From: a virus
Virus record (IMG/VR): IMGVR_UViG_3300030331_001578
Location: 1 to 22,916 of that record
Direction: 5' to 3' (one strand)
Length of the DNA stretch: 22,916 nucleotides
The translations under genes and the position numbers were made by a program. Below are positions 12,983-22,908 of this stretch, one piece after another; the stretch's first letter is position 1; every line of letters starts with the position of its first letter. The notes beneath the pieces were generated by a model. The model was given only the letters and a program-made list of their open reading frames with translations, was not told where the DNA came from and did no database searches.

Positions 12983-14011
12983 TTAGAATATTACATAGTT
13001 GATGCCGCACTTAAAATCGTACCACTCACGATTCCAGTACTTGTTATATTTACCTTCTACAAACAAACCTAAATGCTTGTTTAATTTATATCCAAATATT
13101 AGCCCTCCTGAGTAATCATACCACTGTCCACCTACAAAATTGTGATACGAATATTCGTTACCGTTATCATAATGATAAGGCATAAAATTACCCCACGAGT
13201 GTAACCAAAAATCTTTTTTATAATGATAATAATCAAAACCAACAACTACTGAGTATTGAAACTGATTATCTAGTTCGTTACGTTTTTTATTTACATAATC
13301 TTCTAACACTTGAGGTATAATAACTTCTTCCCAAACAGCGCTGTTAGTAGCAACTACATCACCAGCTGGATTTTTATATTCGTTTTCAAATACATCTATA
13401 CTATAACCTTCTTGTATTGCTAGTTGTGTATAATGTATATAATCATTTTCTAATTTCCAGTCAGCTAGTGGATCAAAGCCATAAGGCTCAGCAAGCCTTG
13501 TAACGCCACCAAAATTAAATGATAACTTCTTTTTACCACGTAATCTAAATCTCTGTGTAGCTTCGTAATATTCTATATCTGCAAAACCATCTTTAACATA
13601 CTCTACTTTAGTAAGCCATTTATTTCTAACATATCTAATAAAATGCTGTTGATCAAAATATTCTACACCCTCTTGACGCTTATAATCTACTTCAAATAAA
13701 TACTCAAACGGTGATAATCCAATTGTAGCTGCATCACCGTAAGCAGATTCAGTACCATCTTTAAAAGGTGTACTACCTTCATATTGAAAACGTTTTATTT
13801 TACGTATACCCATAGTTAGTGAGTAATCGTATGGCGTAAACACAGTATCGTAACTTAGTACACCTTGATTTGTAGAGTATATATCTCTATCAGCTAAAGA
13901 TGTACCACCATTAGCTGCTACATAAAACGTAGAAAACTTAAATGCTTTCTTTAATGTTTGTGCACTAGCTGTAGTGCAAAATAACAATAGTATTAAAATT
14001 ATTCTTATCAT
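12983..14011 (-). CDS. Exported, outer-membrane beta-barrel-like protein, 342 aa
   Basis: A clear signal peptide (MIRIILILLLFCTTASA, 1-17) is followed by Gln18. The mature part is rich in aromatic residues and alternating strands (EYLFEVDYKRQEGVEYFDQQ; FQYSVVVGFDYYHYKKDFWL; GGLIFGYKLNKHLGLFVEGK) and ends in FKCGINYVIF, with the C-terminal Phe typical of outer-membrane barrels. The last 100 residues look like successive barrel strands with short turns. I do not recognise a named family. Phage-encoded outer-membrane proteins can alter receptors or block superinfection, but nothing here proves that; a periplasmic or virion location is the alternative. It is the first gene of the envelope cassette, 7 bases downstream of the giant-protein gene. 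Confidence 0.75.
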   Translation of the reverse strand: MIRIILILLLFCTTASAQTLKKAFKFSTFYVAANGGTSLADRDIYSTNQGVLSYDTVFTPYDYSLTMGIRKIKRFQYEGSTPFKDGTESAYGDAATIGLSPFEYLFEVDYKRQEGVEYFDQQHFIRYVRNKWLTKVEYVKDGFADIEYYEATQRFRLRGKKKLSFNFGGVTRLAEPYGFDPLADWKLENDYIHYTQLAIQEGYSIDVFENEYKNPAGDVVATNSAVWEEVIIPQVLEDYVNKKRNELDNQFQYSVVVGFDYYHYKKDFWLHSWGNFMPYHYDNGNEYSYHNFVGGQWYDYSGGLIFGYKLNKHLGLFVEGKYNKYWNREWYDFKCGINYVIF

Positions 14012-14018
14012 TTATTTA

Positions 14019-17000
14019 TTATTGATGTGCCCAACAGTAATCACTGTCTTTTTGAGCGTTATTTTTACAAGCAACACCTCCTGATGCAATACCTTTACAT
14101 TTTTTACTACTTGTTTTTTTACCCTGTCCTCTACCTTCTTTAGTCGCTTCTTTTAACTCCATTAAAGGATCAATACCAAACTCATAAGGACTAAAACCAA
14201 TAAAAGTAGAAACTCTTTGTAAAACAGTATTAGAACTGTCAAAAGACTCTCTTAAATTATTTATTTTTCTAATAGCTCTATCAGTTGGAGCGTTAGTAAC
14301 ACCTTCTATTACAGCAGCCGCTGATGTTATGATTGGATTTCTAGTGTCAAAATTAGGATAAACACCAATAGCATCTTTATTATATTTTAAATCTAAAAAT
14401 GATCTATTTATTTTTCTAAGTTTTGATTGTACCATAGGAGAAGGTATAGCTTCTAATATTATTTTAGCTTCATTTGGTCTACCTTGCTCTTTTGTAAGTT
14501 CATCGTAAGCTTTAAACGCTGTATTTTTTAAAGTAGAAATTATAGCTCCGTATATACCAGAACCTCTTAAAACAGTATCAACAAAACCATTTATTGTTCT
14601 CTCTGTTTTAGTATCTATTAATTCTTTTTTCTTTTCTTGTTCATCATCATCATCAAAAGCAGTCGCGTCTAACAATGCAAACCAAGCTTGTTGTAGTCCT
14701 AAAAATATTAAGTTTTGCGCAAAACCATAAAAAGCAAGTCTAGATATATGCTGCTTCATATCGCCTCTACCATTTTTTATATCTTGCAAAGTTCTTTTTA
14801 TTATTCTATTTTGCTGCATAGGATAATTCTGAAATGACAACATAATTCTTCCAGCCATACTTCTTTGCTGCTGAGATAATCTATCAGGTCTAGCAGACTG
14901 CTGCGATTCTTCTGTAACTTCTCTAAAGTCTTCAAAAGCTTTTTTCTCTGCTTCTTTTTGACTTAAACCATCATTTAAATAAGTATTAATTCTATTTCTA
15001 TAAAACAATGCACCACCATTAGATATAGCTATAGCATCGGATATTTGAGTAGGCGCAAAACCTTTTTTAAGTAAATAAGCTATGACAGCTTCTACTTTAT
15101 TACTAGCAGTAGACGTAGCTGAAGCTAGCTCTGCTGCCTCTACACCTGTTTGCAAACCTCTTCTTCTTTGTTTTAAGAAGTCAGAATTAAATATAAAAGC
15201 CCAGTCTTGCCAATATTGTTTTTGATTAGCAAATGCTTTAGCAGCTTGAAAAGGATTATTATCTCTATAATTAATATAGTTAACCATAGATATTTGCTGA
15301 AGCAAAGCACTTTTAATATTTAAAAACATTATAGCTCCAATAGAACCATTTAACCATCTATAAAACCCATTATTTATTTTATCATTACCTTGATTTCTAG
15401 GTCTACCATTTTCCATGGCATATATCATATCTTCTAAAGCGGTTCTATAGTCAGATCCAAATGTAGCTTCTAATTTATTTAAATTCTCTTCACTAAATAT
15501 TTCATCAATATTTTCTTTCCAAGGTGCTAAAAATTCTTTTCTTTTTATTTCTTCAGAAACTTTATAAACATCACCAGCTATACTGCTACCAGCCCAAGTT
15601 TCTCTAGGTAATATGTAGCCACCTTCTACTTTAAGTATAGCTTGTAAGTTTTCTGCAAAGCCTAATAGCATGCGATCAGCTTTAACTCTATTAGCTAAAT
15701 CGCTTTGTTCTTGCACAGATAAACCAGGAACAGCTTCACCCATCTTGTTCCAAAGATATACTCTGATAGCAGTATCAAAAGTGTACACGCTGCCAGGCAT
15801 TACTTTAGGAAGCTTTTTAGTAACTTCTTTCCACCTTTTCTGCAAAGTAGCCCAGTCGTTTATTATAACTTGTCTAGCGGCGTCTAGCTCAGTATTAGCT
15901 CTAGAAAAAGGTCTTATTAAAGCATCTTTTATAAACTCTAAATCTTGATTACCTTGCTCACCTTTACCTATAAAAGGATATATTAATCCCATAAAATCTT
16001 CAGCAGAAGGTGGTAAAAACAATGTAGGTAAAAACTTTTTCTTTTGTTTAGCTACTCTTTGCGCTTCTTGTCTACTATATATTTTGTCAGCAGGTATACC
16101 TTTTTTACGATCTAACATTTCGTTTAACCGATCGCTTAAGCCTTTACTAAACTTAGCATTTTCTATTCTAGGCTCAACTGTTTGTTCAGCATCTTTTAAA
16201 GTTTGATCTGCTGCATTAATTTTTACACTTACAGTATTTTCACCTTCTATTTCGTATTTAACATTTTTTAATATAAATTCATTCGTAGCTCCATCTATTC
16301 TTTGATACTCGCCATTTTCTAATTTACCGTATAGTGGCTTACCAAAAACTTTAGCAGTTTCAAACTCAACAGTGCCTTCCTCGAAAATAGTGCTAATCAT
16401 TTCCCACGTTGGACTATCATAATTAACTTGATCAACATCATAGTTAAAAGTAAATTTAACTCTTTTACCTCCTTTAACAAACTTTTTGTTATAATCAAGG
16501 TTCTGTTTAATTGTATTAGCAGCTTCATCTACAGGTGTATAAAGTACAGTTTTACCAGGTATCATATCAGATATTGCGCCTGATAATATATTTCTAAGAG
16601 CAACAGGTTTTAAATTACCTTCTAAAACTCTTTGTACATTTGTCAATACACCGTTTTCATTGTAATTTCTTGCAACTGTTATTTTTAAACCTCTAACTTC
16701 AACTAAGCCGCCACCTAATTTTGATGGTAAAATTTCTGTATGAATAGATTCATTATCATATATTTCTAATTCGTTAATTTCAGTTGATTTAACTTTTTTA
16801 CCTTTTTTATATATAATGTTTTGTTTTGTAAAATATAGAGATCCTTCAAACTGCTCTTCTTTTAAAAATAATCCGTCAAACTCGCCTTCCTTGTTTTTAA
16901 AATGTTTTTGAATTACTTTTCTAGATAAGCCTTCTTGCTTTATATATTCTCCACTTTTTTTATCTTTACCACCTTTTTCGTAAAATGCTGTAGTATTATA

Positions 17001-20000
17001 TGAATCTTGTTTTAAAAGATTTTCTGACTCATCTTGATCTTTTTGTAATTCATTGTAATTAAAACTATATATTTTTCTAAAGCCATCTTTATCAACTTTA
17101 GTATCTTTGTATTCTATTTCATTATGTGCGTTGTCATTTACATCAAAAAACTCACCATCAGCTCCATCTCTAAAATACTTAAGTTTACCATCTATAAATA
17201 CAGCTTTAAAACCTAAATCACCTGTATAATTTTGCCAATGTGTAAAAGCTTTGTCTAAGCTTTTATCATCACCAAGCCTAGCACACAGACACCAGTTATT
17301 AAAGCTTTCACCAAAATGTGAATCTGCTAGTTTTCTAACATCCATCTGGGCTTCTTTAGTATCTGCAACGTCGTATATTACTACTCTACCATCAGCAAAT
17401 TCTTGTTTATTACTAAACGTAGGTAGTGTTTCTGGATCAAGAAGAGTTTTATCAGCAGTTAGTTTTTTAAACTGATTAATTAAATCTTCTGGATTTTTGT
17501 AAGAAAAAGGATCTATTTTATTTTTTTGAGCAAGCTCAGCAGCTTCAGTAACTTTATAACCATCTTCTGGTAATATAACACTACCATTTATAAGATAATG
17601 AAAAGCTAACTTTTGCATTTTATTTCTGTTGTATACGCTTTCGTCTAAGCTGTCAGCATACTTAAATACTTGATCTATTTGATCATCATAATATGCGTCA
17701 ACCTCATCAGGTCTTCTAACTCTAAGCCTTGAGTTAAACTCTCTTCTAAGCTTTTTAGAAAACTTAATATGTACAAATGGAGATAAATCACCACCATCTA
17801 TAGCGTTATCAATGTCACGACCTGCAGATTTAGAAAACTTATGATCGATGCTTTTATTAATAGCTCTAGTTACTTCAAGTGCCTGTGCTTCGTCAAAAAC
17901 CTTTTTAGTAACATCTGTTCTACCTTTTATAACTTTAGGATCTTTTAATGCTTCAGGTATAGCGTCTTCAGCCATGTTTTTAGCTAAATAACCAGCTAAG
18001 GCATCACGTCTTGTACCTCTAAGGCCTGATCTAACTGTTTTGTTAGGATCTTTTTTACTACGAACAAACGTTGGTGGATTATAAAATCTAGCTACTTCTT
18101 CTTGAAAGTTTTTAATATCAAAGTCTGAGCTTTCAACATCTATTTTAACTCTCAAATCTACACCAGCATCAGCAAAGTCTATAGCTTCTGGTGGTAGTAA
18201 ATCTAAGTCAACAGCTTTTTGAATATCAGCTTTTCTAGTTAACCTACCTATATACTTTGTAAATATTCTTTCATCACCAGGCGTTTTCTTTTCAATAGCT
18301 ACAAGCTCTTTGGTTTTAAGCTCTTGCAAAATAAGTATAGCGTTATCATAAACATTTTGCCTGTAGTTACCTACTTGTATAAAGTTTTGAACATCTCTTC
18401 TTAGTTTTTTATAAACTTTATTTTCTATACTTTTAATAAAAGCTCTATTTTGAGCTGTATTACCAGGCGTTAGCTCTTCATTAGCAACTATATCAACTAT
18501 AATATCTCTAAATTTTTGAACTAAAGGTTCAGGTAAGCCTTCGTTATCCTCATTTTTTAACGTAGTTCTTAATTTTGATCCTTTTGCTTTGCCTCTTAGC
18601 TCTTCTTCTTTTTTAAATACTTCGTTAATTTCTTCTTGTAGTAAATCTATTTCGTCAAAACTTGTTTGATCTTGCTGTTCAGATATAACTTCTTGAACTT
18701 GGCTAGCAACAGCTTCATCAGATAAACTGTCTTCAAACTTTTGTTTTGTAGCTAAACCATCTCTAAGAACTTTGTTTAGTTTCCACTTAATGTTTTGACC
18801 TATCCAACCAGCTAAACCAAACTTGCCTTCTGTAGTTTCTTTTCTATTAATATCAAAGTTTTCAAAAGCTTTTTTAAGCTCAATTGCTGTTTGACTTATA
18901 AAGTCTGCTTCGGAAAATCCAGGTAAACCTTTTAAATCTTCTGAAATCTGCTCTCTAACCATATCTTCTATATAGCCTTTACTCCACATATCCCAATATA
19001 CTTCCTCACCTTTACCGTCAATCCACTCTTGTCTAGTATATTTTTCACCGAGCTCGTTCATTTCAGCATCTCTTTGCTTAGGAGTATACTGTATAGATTT
19101 TTTAACCTTAGGTTTTGAAACAATATCTTTTTTGTCTTTAGCTTCTAGACCTCTAGCTTTAACTCTAGATATTAGTTTTGCTTTAAGTTTACCAAAAAGA
19201 GTATCATCTTTTATATTTTTATTATAAGTTTTTACAAAGTTCAATACACTTTCTGCATTTTGAAAATCTATATTTTTAAAACCAAAGCCATACATTAAAG
19301 CATTCCAGCTACTTACTAGCTTACTAACATCTTTATCACCTGCTCTTAACTTTTGCTTGTCAACTATATCACTAAGTATTGTAAAATATTCTTCGTATTT
19401 ATCTTGATTATTACTATCAAATTGAACTATTCCATTTTCATCAACAAGTATTTGTCCATTTTCACTAAAAGCCCCGTATTTAGCGGCTAGCCTTTTATTT
19501 ATATCATCTAAAACTTCTTTGTAGCCATTGTCCATTAAATACTTTCCTAAAGTTTTAACAGAAGATATTAAGTTTTCTCTACCTATACCTTTTTCTTTAA
19601 AATTAAAAGATATTATACCGTGTAAATTTTCGTGGCCTATTACATTAGTGCTTTCTGTTATAGCAGCATTTTGCTCGTCAATATATATATCAAATTTACC
19701 ATCTGTAGTTTCATTGATAAATATACCTTCTGCAACATAGTTGCCTTTAGTATCGTAAAAAACATTTTTTAAACGCGAATCTTTTGCGATAAGCTTATCA
19801 GCTTTAGATTGGTTTACAGACGTAATTCTAGTGTTTCTATTACTAGTACCGAGAGCACCTTTTTGTTTTCTAATTGCTTCTAAAGCTTTTAATCCAACAG
19901 ATATATCTGTTTGACGTTTACTATCGTACTTTATCGCTGTATTATTAAAAAACTGCTCTGCTTGTTTGTTTATTACTTTTAATTGTTTATAAGCTTTATC

Positions 20001-21542
20001 TTGCTCTTCTTTAGTATATTTGTCATTATTTATAATATCTAAAGCCTGCTCTGCTTTGTCGTAATTGTTAGCATAAGCTAATAATGTTTCATTATCTAAA
20101 TTATCAAAAAAGTCATATAAATCTTCTCTATGCTTTTTCTTTTTAGCTAATATTTCTTTTATTTTATTTTCAAAAAAAGATTTTTCACTGTCAGTAGTTG
20201 CTTTAGCATAAGATTTTTGAGTTTCAATTAACTCATTTTCTAATTTTAAATTTTCTTGCTTCCACTCTTTAGTTCCAAACCACTCTTGTCTTTTTCTTGT
20301 ATTTAAAATATCTTTAGCTGATATTGCTGCAGACTTTCCACCTAAAATACCACCTATTATACCGTCTTTTATAAAAGTTCTACCTAAGTTTGAAAAAGTT
20401 TTTATATCACCATAAGTTAAAGCATCAGCGGCTTCTTGCATAACACCCGTAGCGCCTTCTGTTGCAGCTTCAAAACCAAAACCTTTAGCTATAGTTTTAA
20501 AGAAAGTTCCAGTACTATTAACTAAAATATCTTTAGCTTGTTCCATTGGAATATCTTTGCCTATCTTATTTAAAATACGACCACCAAAATATTCCATTAC
20601 AAAATCAGAAGCACCATGTATTAGTGAATTAGTAACAACATCTCCTCTACTAATTTTATCACCAATATTTTTGTATGATAAATTTGCACTTTCTTTTACC
20701 TCTTCATCTAGCCTTTCATATAGCTCGCGCTCAAAGTTTTCCATATAAGCGCTAGAACCCAATATAGCAGGTCCTATACCATAAGGTATTCTACTTATTA
20801 TTACTGATGGCGCAGCACTAAAAACATCTTGAACTAAAGCATCAGATCCTCCGGCTATATCACCTTTACCATAAAGATCCATAAAGTCAATAGGATTACC
20901 ATTTTCGTCTAGCTCAACATCGTATTGATATTTATCAAACCACTCTAATACGCCTTCTAGTTTAATTCTATTTGTAGGATCTAGCTTTTGCGCTTCTTGA
21001 AGTGTTAAACCTTTTTTAGCAGATTCTACTAAGTGAGCTTCGTACATAGCTCTACGCTCTTTTGGAGTAGTAAGATCAATAATTCCAAATTTTTCTGGTA
21101 TATCGTAGCCTTCTCTTCTAAGATTAGCTGTAATTGCTCCTAGTGTACTTACAAAAACACCTTCAGTAATTACTTCTCCTATAAAACCGTACTCACCTGT
21201 TTCATAACCTTTAATTAAATTATTAGCTATAGATACCGTTCCTTCTGCAAATCTAGTTATTTTATCAGCAACACCTTGTCCAAAGTTTGAAATAGGTGAC
21301 TCTTTAACTTGCTCCATTTCAACAAGACCGCCCCAAGTTTTTATTCTTGGCTCTGCTTCATCTTCGCCTAGAACTATAAACTTTTGGTTTTTCTCAATAT
21401 CGTTCATAGTTAGTTCTCTTCTGAAAACTTGCGCGTTAAGTTTATCTAATAAAGTTTCAAAATTTACGTTTTGAGCTTTAGCAGCATACTCTAATTCTGC
21501 TCTAGTATGTTCAATACCGTTTACTATGTATTTTTCAAACAT
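14019..21542 (-). CDS. Giant 2507-aa polyvalent virion/ejection protein with metalloprotease-like motif
   Basis: The N-terminus (FEKYIVNGIEHTRAELEYAA) resembles the start of large phage internal proteins. Gly/Ala-rich hydrophobic segments (about 245-410, e.g. GIIGGILGGKSAAIS) could insert in membranes. HENLH at 637-641 is an HEXXH zinc-protease signature. A middle block around W1417 (FNNWCLCARLGDD, then HWQNYTGDLGF) and a core at about 1820-2280 (PPSAEDFMGLIYPF from 1844; GAIMFLNIKSALLQQIS; QSARPDRLSQQQRSM near 2219; ALLDA) look like regions conserved in large marine-phage proteins, possibly one of the large polyvalent-protein-associated domain families. The C-terminus holds a CX9CX10CX2H module (2482-2506). 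Long Lys/Glu-rich helices link these parts. The frame is open throughout with no frameshift. An ejected protein that acts in the host envelope or cytoplasm is likely; a virion RNA polymerase is an alternative not supported by visible motifs. Confidence 0.8.
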   Translation of the reverse strand: MFEKYIVNGIEHTRAELEYAAKAQNVNFETLLDKLNAQVFRRELTMNDIEKNQKFIVLGEDEAEPRIKTWGGLVEMEQVKESPISNFGQGVADKITRFAEGTVSIANNLIKGYETGEYGFIGEVITEGVFVSTLGAITANLRREGYDIPEKFGIIDLTTPKERRAMYEAHLVESAKKGLTLQEAQKLDPTNRIKLEGVLEWFDKYQYDVELDENGNPIDFMDLYGKGDIAGGSDALVQDVFSAAPSVIISRIPYGIGPAILGSSAYMENFERELYERLDEEVKESANLSYKNIGDKISRGDVVTNSLIHGASDFVMEYFGGRILNKIGKDIPMEQAKDILVNSTGTFFKTIAKGFGFEAATEGATGVMQEAADALTYGDIKTFSNLGRTFIKDGIIGGILGGKSAAISAKDILNTRKRQEWFGTKEWKQENLKLENELIETQKSYAKATTDSEKSFFENKIKEILAKKKKHREDLYDFFDNLDNETLLAYANNYDKAEQALDIINNDKYTKEEQDKAYKQLKVINKQAEQFFNNTAIKYDSKRQTDISVGLKALEAIRKQKGALGTSNRNTRITSVNQSKADKLIAKDSRLKNVFYDTKGNYVAEGIFINETTDGKFDIYIDEQNAAITESTNVIGHENLHGIISFNFKEKGIGRENLISSVKTLGKYLMDNGYKEVLDDINKRLAAKYGAFSENGQILVDENGIVQFDSNNQDKYEEYFTILSDIVDKQKLRAGDKDVSKLVSSWNALMYGFGFKNIDFQNAESVLNFVKTYNKNIKDDTLFGKLKAKLISRVKARGLEAKDKKDIVSKPKVKKSIQYTPKQRDAEMNELGEKYTRQEWIDGKGEEVYWDMWSKGYIEDMVREQISEDLKGLPGFSEADFISQTAIELKKAFENFDINRKETTEGKFGLAGWIGQNIKWKLNKVLRDGLATKQKFEDSLSDEAVASQVQEVISEQQDQTSFDEIDLLQEEINEVFKKEEELRGKAKGSKLRTTLKNEDNEGLPEPLVQKFRDIIVDIVANEELTPGNTAQNRAFIKSIENKVYKKLRRDVQNFIQVGNYRQNVYDNAILILQELKTKELVAIEKKTPGDERIFTKYIGRLTRKADIQKAVDLDLLPPEAIDFADAGVDLRVKIDVESSDFDIKNFQEEVARFYNPPTFVRSKKDPNKTVRSGLRGTRRDALAGYLAKNMAEDAIPEALKDPKVIKGRTDVTKKVFDEAQALEVTRAINKSIDHKFSKSAGRDIDNAIDGGDLSPFVHIKFSKKLRREFNSRLRVRRPDEVDAYYDDQIDQVFKYADSLDESVYNRNKMQKLAFHYLINGSVILPEDGYKVTEAAELAQKNKIDPFSYKNPEDLINQFKKLTADKTLLDPETLPTFSNKQEFADGRVVIYDVADTKEAQMDVRKLADSHFGESFNNWCLCARLGDDKSLDKAFTHWQNYTGDLGFKAVFIDGKLKYFRDGADGEFFDVNDNAHNEIEYKDTKVDKDGFRKIYSFNYNELQKDQDESENLLKQDSYNTTAFYEKGGKDKKSGEYIKQEGLSRKVIQKHFKNKEGEFDGLFLKEEQFEGSLYFTKQNIIYKKGKKVKSTEINELEIYDNESIHTEILPSKLGGGLVEVRGLKITVARNYNENGVLTNVQRVLEGNLKPVALRNILSGAISDMIPGKTVLYTPVDEAANTIKQNLDYNKKFVKGGKRVKFTFNYDVDQVNYDSPTWEMISTIFEEGTVEFETAKVFGKPLYGKLENGEYQRIDGATNEFILKNVKYEIEGENTVSVKINAADQTLKDAEQTVEPRIENAKFSKGLSDRLNEMLDRKKGIPADKIYSRQEAQRVAKQKKKFLPTLFLPPSAEDFMGLIYPFIGKGEQGNQDLEFIKDALIRPFSRANTELDAARQVIINDWATLQKRWKEVTKKLPKVMPGSVYTFDTAIRVYLWNKMGEAVPGLSVQEQSDLANRVKADRMLLGFAENLQAILKVEGGYILPRETWAGSSIAGDVYKVSEEIKRKEFLAPWKENIDEIFSEENLNKLEATFGSDYRTALEDMIYAMENGRPRNQGNDKINNGFYRWLNGSIGAIMFLNIKSALLQQISMVNYINYRDNNPFQAAKAFANQKQYWQDWAFIFNSDFLKQRRRGLQTGVEAAELASATSTASNKVEAVIAYLLKKGFAPTQISDAIAISNGGALFYRNRINTYLNDGLSQKEAEKKAFEDFREVTEESQQSARPDRLSQQQRSMAGRIMLSFQNYPMQQNRIIKRTLQDIKNGRGDMKQHISRLAFYGFAQNLIFLGLQQAWFALLDATAFDDDDEQEKKKELIDTKTERTINGFVDTVLRGSGIYGAIISTLKNTAFKAYDELTKEQGRPNEAKIILEAIPSPMVQSKLRKINRSFLDLKYNKDAIGVYPNFDTRNPIITSAAAVIEGVTNAPTDRAIRKINNLRESFDSSNTVLQRVSTFIGFSPYEFGIDPLMELKEATKEGRGQGKKTSSKKCKGIASGGVACKNNAQKDSDYCWAHQ

Positions 21543-21546
21543 ACGT

Positions 21547-22908
21547 TTATTCTTCTTTTATTTGTAAGTTAGAATCAAAAGCAGGCTCATTTGATCCTTC
21601 TGGATTTAGTATATTAACATCAAAGCCATATAAACTAGCTAAATCTCTTTCTGTTAAATTAATAAAGCCTGGATTTATAAAAGGCTCTCCATTTTGATTT
21701 CCTATGTAGAATGTTCCTTTTTTACCTGTTTTTTCATTATCTACTTCATTTCTAAAAATATAATGATACTGAGCATCAGGTCTATTAGTGATTAATCTAG
21801 CTGGCGTAACGTTACTATATGTAATAGATTCTGCAAAAGCTTTAACATCTATAAATTCATCAGTTTCTTGATTATTCTTTTTATTTAAATAAGCATTATA
21901 GCCATCTTTATTTGCTTGCTCAACCATTACTTTCATTAAAAATTGTCTAGCTTGATCAATAGGAGGATTTTGTTGTAATTCAACTAATTTTAAATTATAA
22001 CTATCACTTGATGGATTAATATTGTTGTTTTCATCTAATATATTTTCGTAGCCAGCAACACCAAGCATTGCTTGCTCTTTTATATAAATATCTATATACT
22101 TACTTTTACCAGTAGCATCTCCATAAACGCCACCAAATATAAAATCTTTAGCAAAGTCTTGATCTTGAAATAAAACATTTATTGAATTTTGTATACTAAA
22201 AGCTTCTACTTCAGATACTTCAGCAGAACCATCATCTAAATTTTTAAATCTTATACCGCTAGCGCCAAAAGCTTTAGCATCAGAAAATACTTTATTTAAT
22301 GCTGTATGAAACTCGTAGTTTTTTCCTTTTGCATCTACTAAATCTTTTACATTAAAAACTTCACCAGACAATGATTGATAATATACACCATCATTTCTGT
22401 ATTCTATTCTATCATATCCTTCGCCACCGATAAACTCTAGTAAAGCAGTTCTTTCATCAACATCTTGCCCTGCAGCTAAACCACCTTGAACAGCCGCAAC
22501 ACCTTTTTCTCTAAAATCTTTCAACTTATTTAAACCGTCATAAGCCAGCTCAAATGAATTTTTTAAAACATTAAACTCTTTTTCTGCAGCTATGTACTCT
22601 GCACTTGTTTTTTTATTACCTAAAACTCCGAGTCTTTTTGAAAGCATCCTCATTTTAAACTTTTGATCTAAAACCCATGAATTTAAATTATCTCTTGCTT
22701 CAATAGGTACTACTTCAGCTTTGAAATCATCAGGTATATTTTTTAAAAACATTGCAGCAGTAGTTTCTGCTAAATTTATACGCTTTGTAAAATAATCTAA
22801 CAAAGGCGACATAGCTAAAGTAGCATAATTTACACTAGCATCAGCTAGTTTAGCTGTTGTTAAAGCAGCCATTGCATTTGAAAAATCTATTTTTTTATAT
22901 TCAGCCAT
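21547..22908 (-). CDS. Probable virion protein of unknown function, 453 aa
   Basis: I do not recognise a family. The start (ATG at 22908, eight bases from the window edge) opens MAEYKKIDFSNAMAALTTAK, followed by a long helical N-terminal half (e.g. FLKNIPDDFKAEVVPIEARD; KFKMRMLSKRLGVLG; AAEKEFNVLKNSFELAYDGL) that may form coiled coils. The C-terminal half is mixed alpha/beta and Asn/Asp-rich (GEGYDRIEYRNDGVYYQSLS; KTGKKGTFYIGNQNGEPFIN). It has no signal peptide, membrane helix or Cys. Its position just upstream of the giant protein gene, with only four bases between them, suggests a co-produced internal virion or ejection protein, as in T7-like phages where several such proteins are adjacent. 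Function is inferred from context only. Confidence 0.7.
   Translation of the reverse strand: MAEYKKIDFSNAMAALTTAKLADASVNYATLAMSPLLDYFTKRINLAETTAAMFLKNIPDDFKAEVVPIEARDNLNSWVLDQKFKMRMLSKRLGVLGNKKTSAEYIAAEKEFNVLKNSFELAYDGLNKLKDFREKGVAAVQGGLAAGQDVDERTALLEFIGGEGYDRIEYRNDGVYYQSLSGEVFNVKDLVDAKGKNYEFHTALNKVFSDAKAFGASGIRFKNLDDGSAEVSEVEAFSIQNSINVLFQDQDFAKDFIFGGVYGDATGKSKYIDIYIKEQAMLGVAGYENILDENNNINPSSDSYNLKLVELQQNPPIDQARQFLMKVMVEQANKDGYNAYLNKKNNQETDEFIDVKAFAESITYSNVTPARLITNRPDAQYHYIFRNEVDNEKTGKKGTFYIGNQNGEPFINPGFINLTERDLASLYGFDVNILNPEGSNEPAFDSNLQIKEE

Noticed and set aside
18740-18860. Segment around W913 of the giant protein (FGLAGWIGQNIKWKLNKVL) resembling the helix of sigma-70 region 2
   Set aside because: The likeness is limited to a short amphipathic helix; no promoter-binding regions follow, so a sigma-factor claim is not supported.
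14019-21542. The giant protein as an N4-type virion RNA polymerase
   Set aside because: Size and position would fit, but I could find no recognisable polymerase catalytic motifs; the conserved core reads as a different large-protein family.
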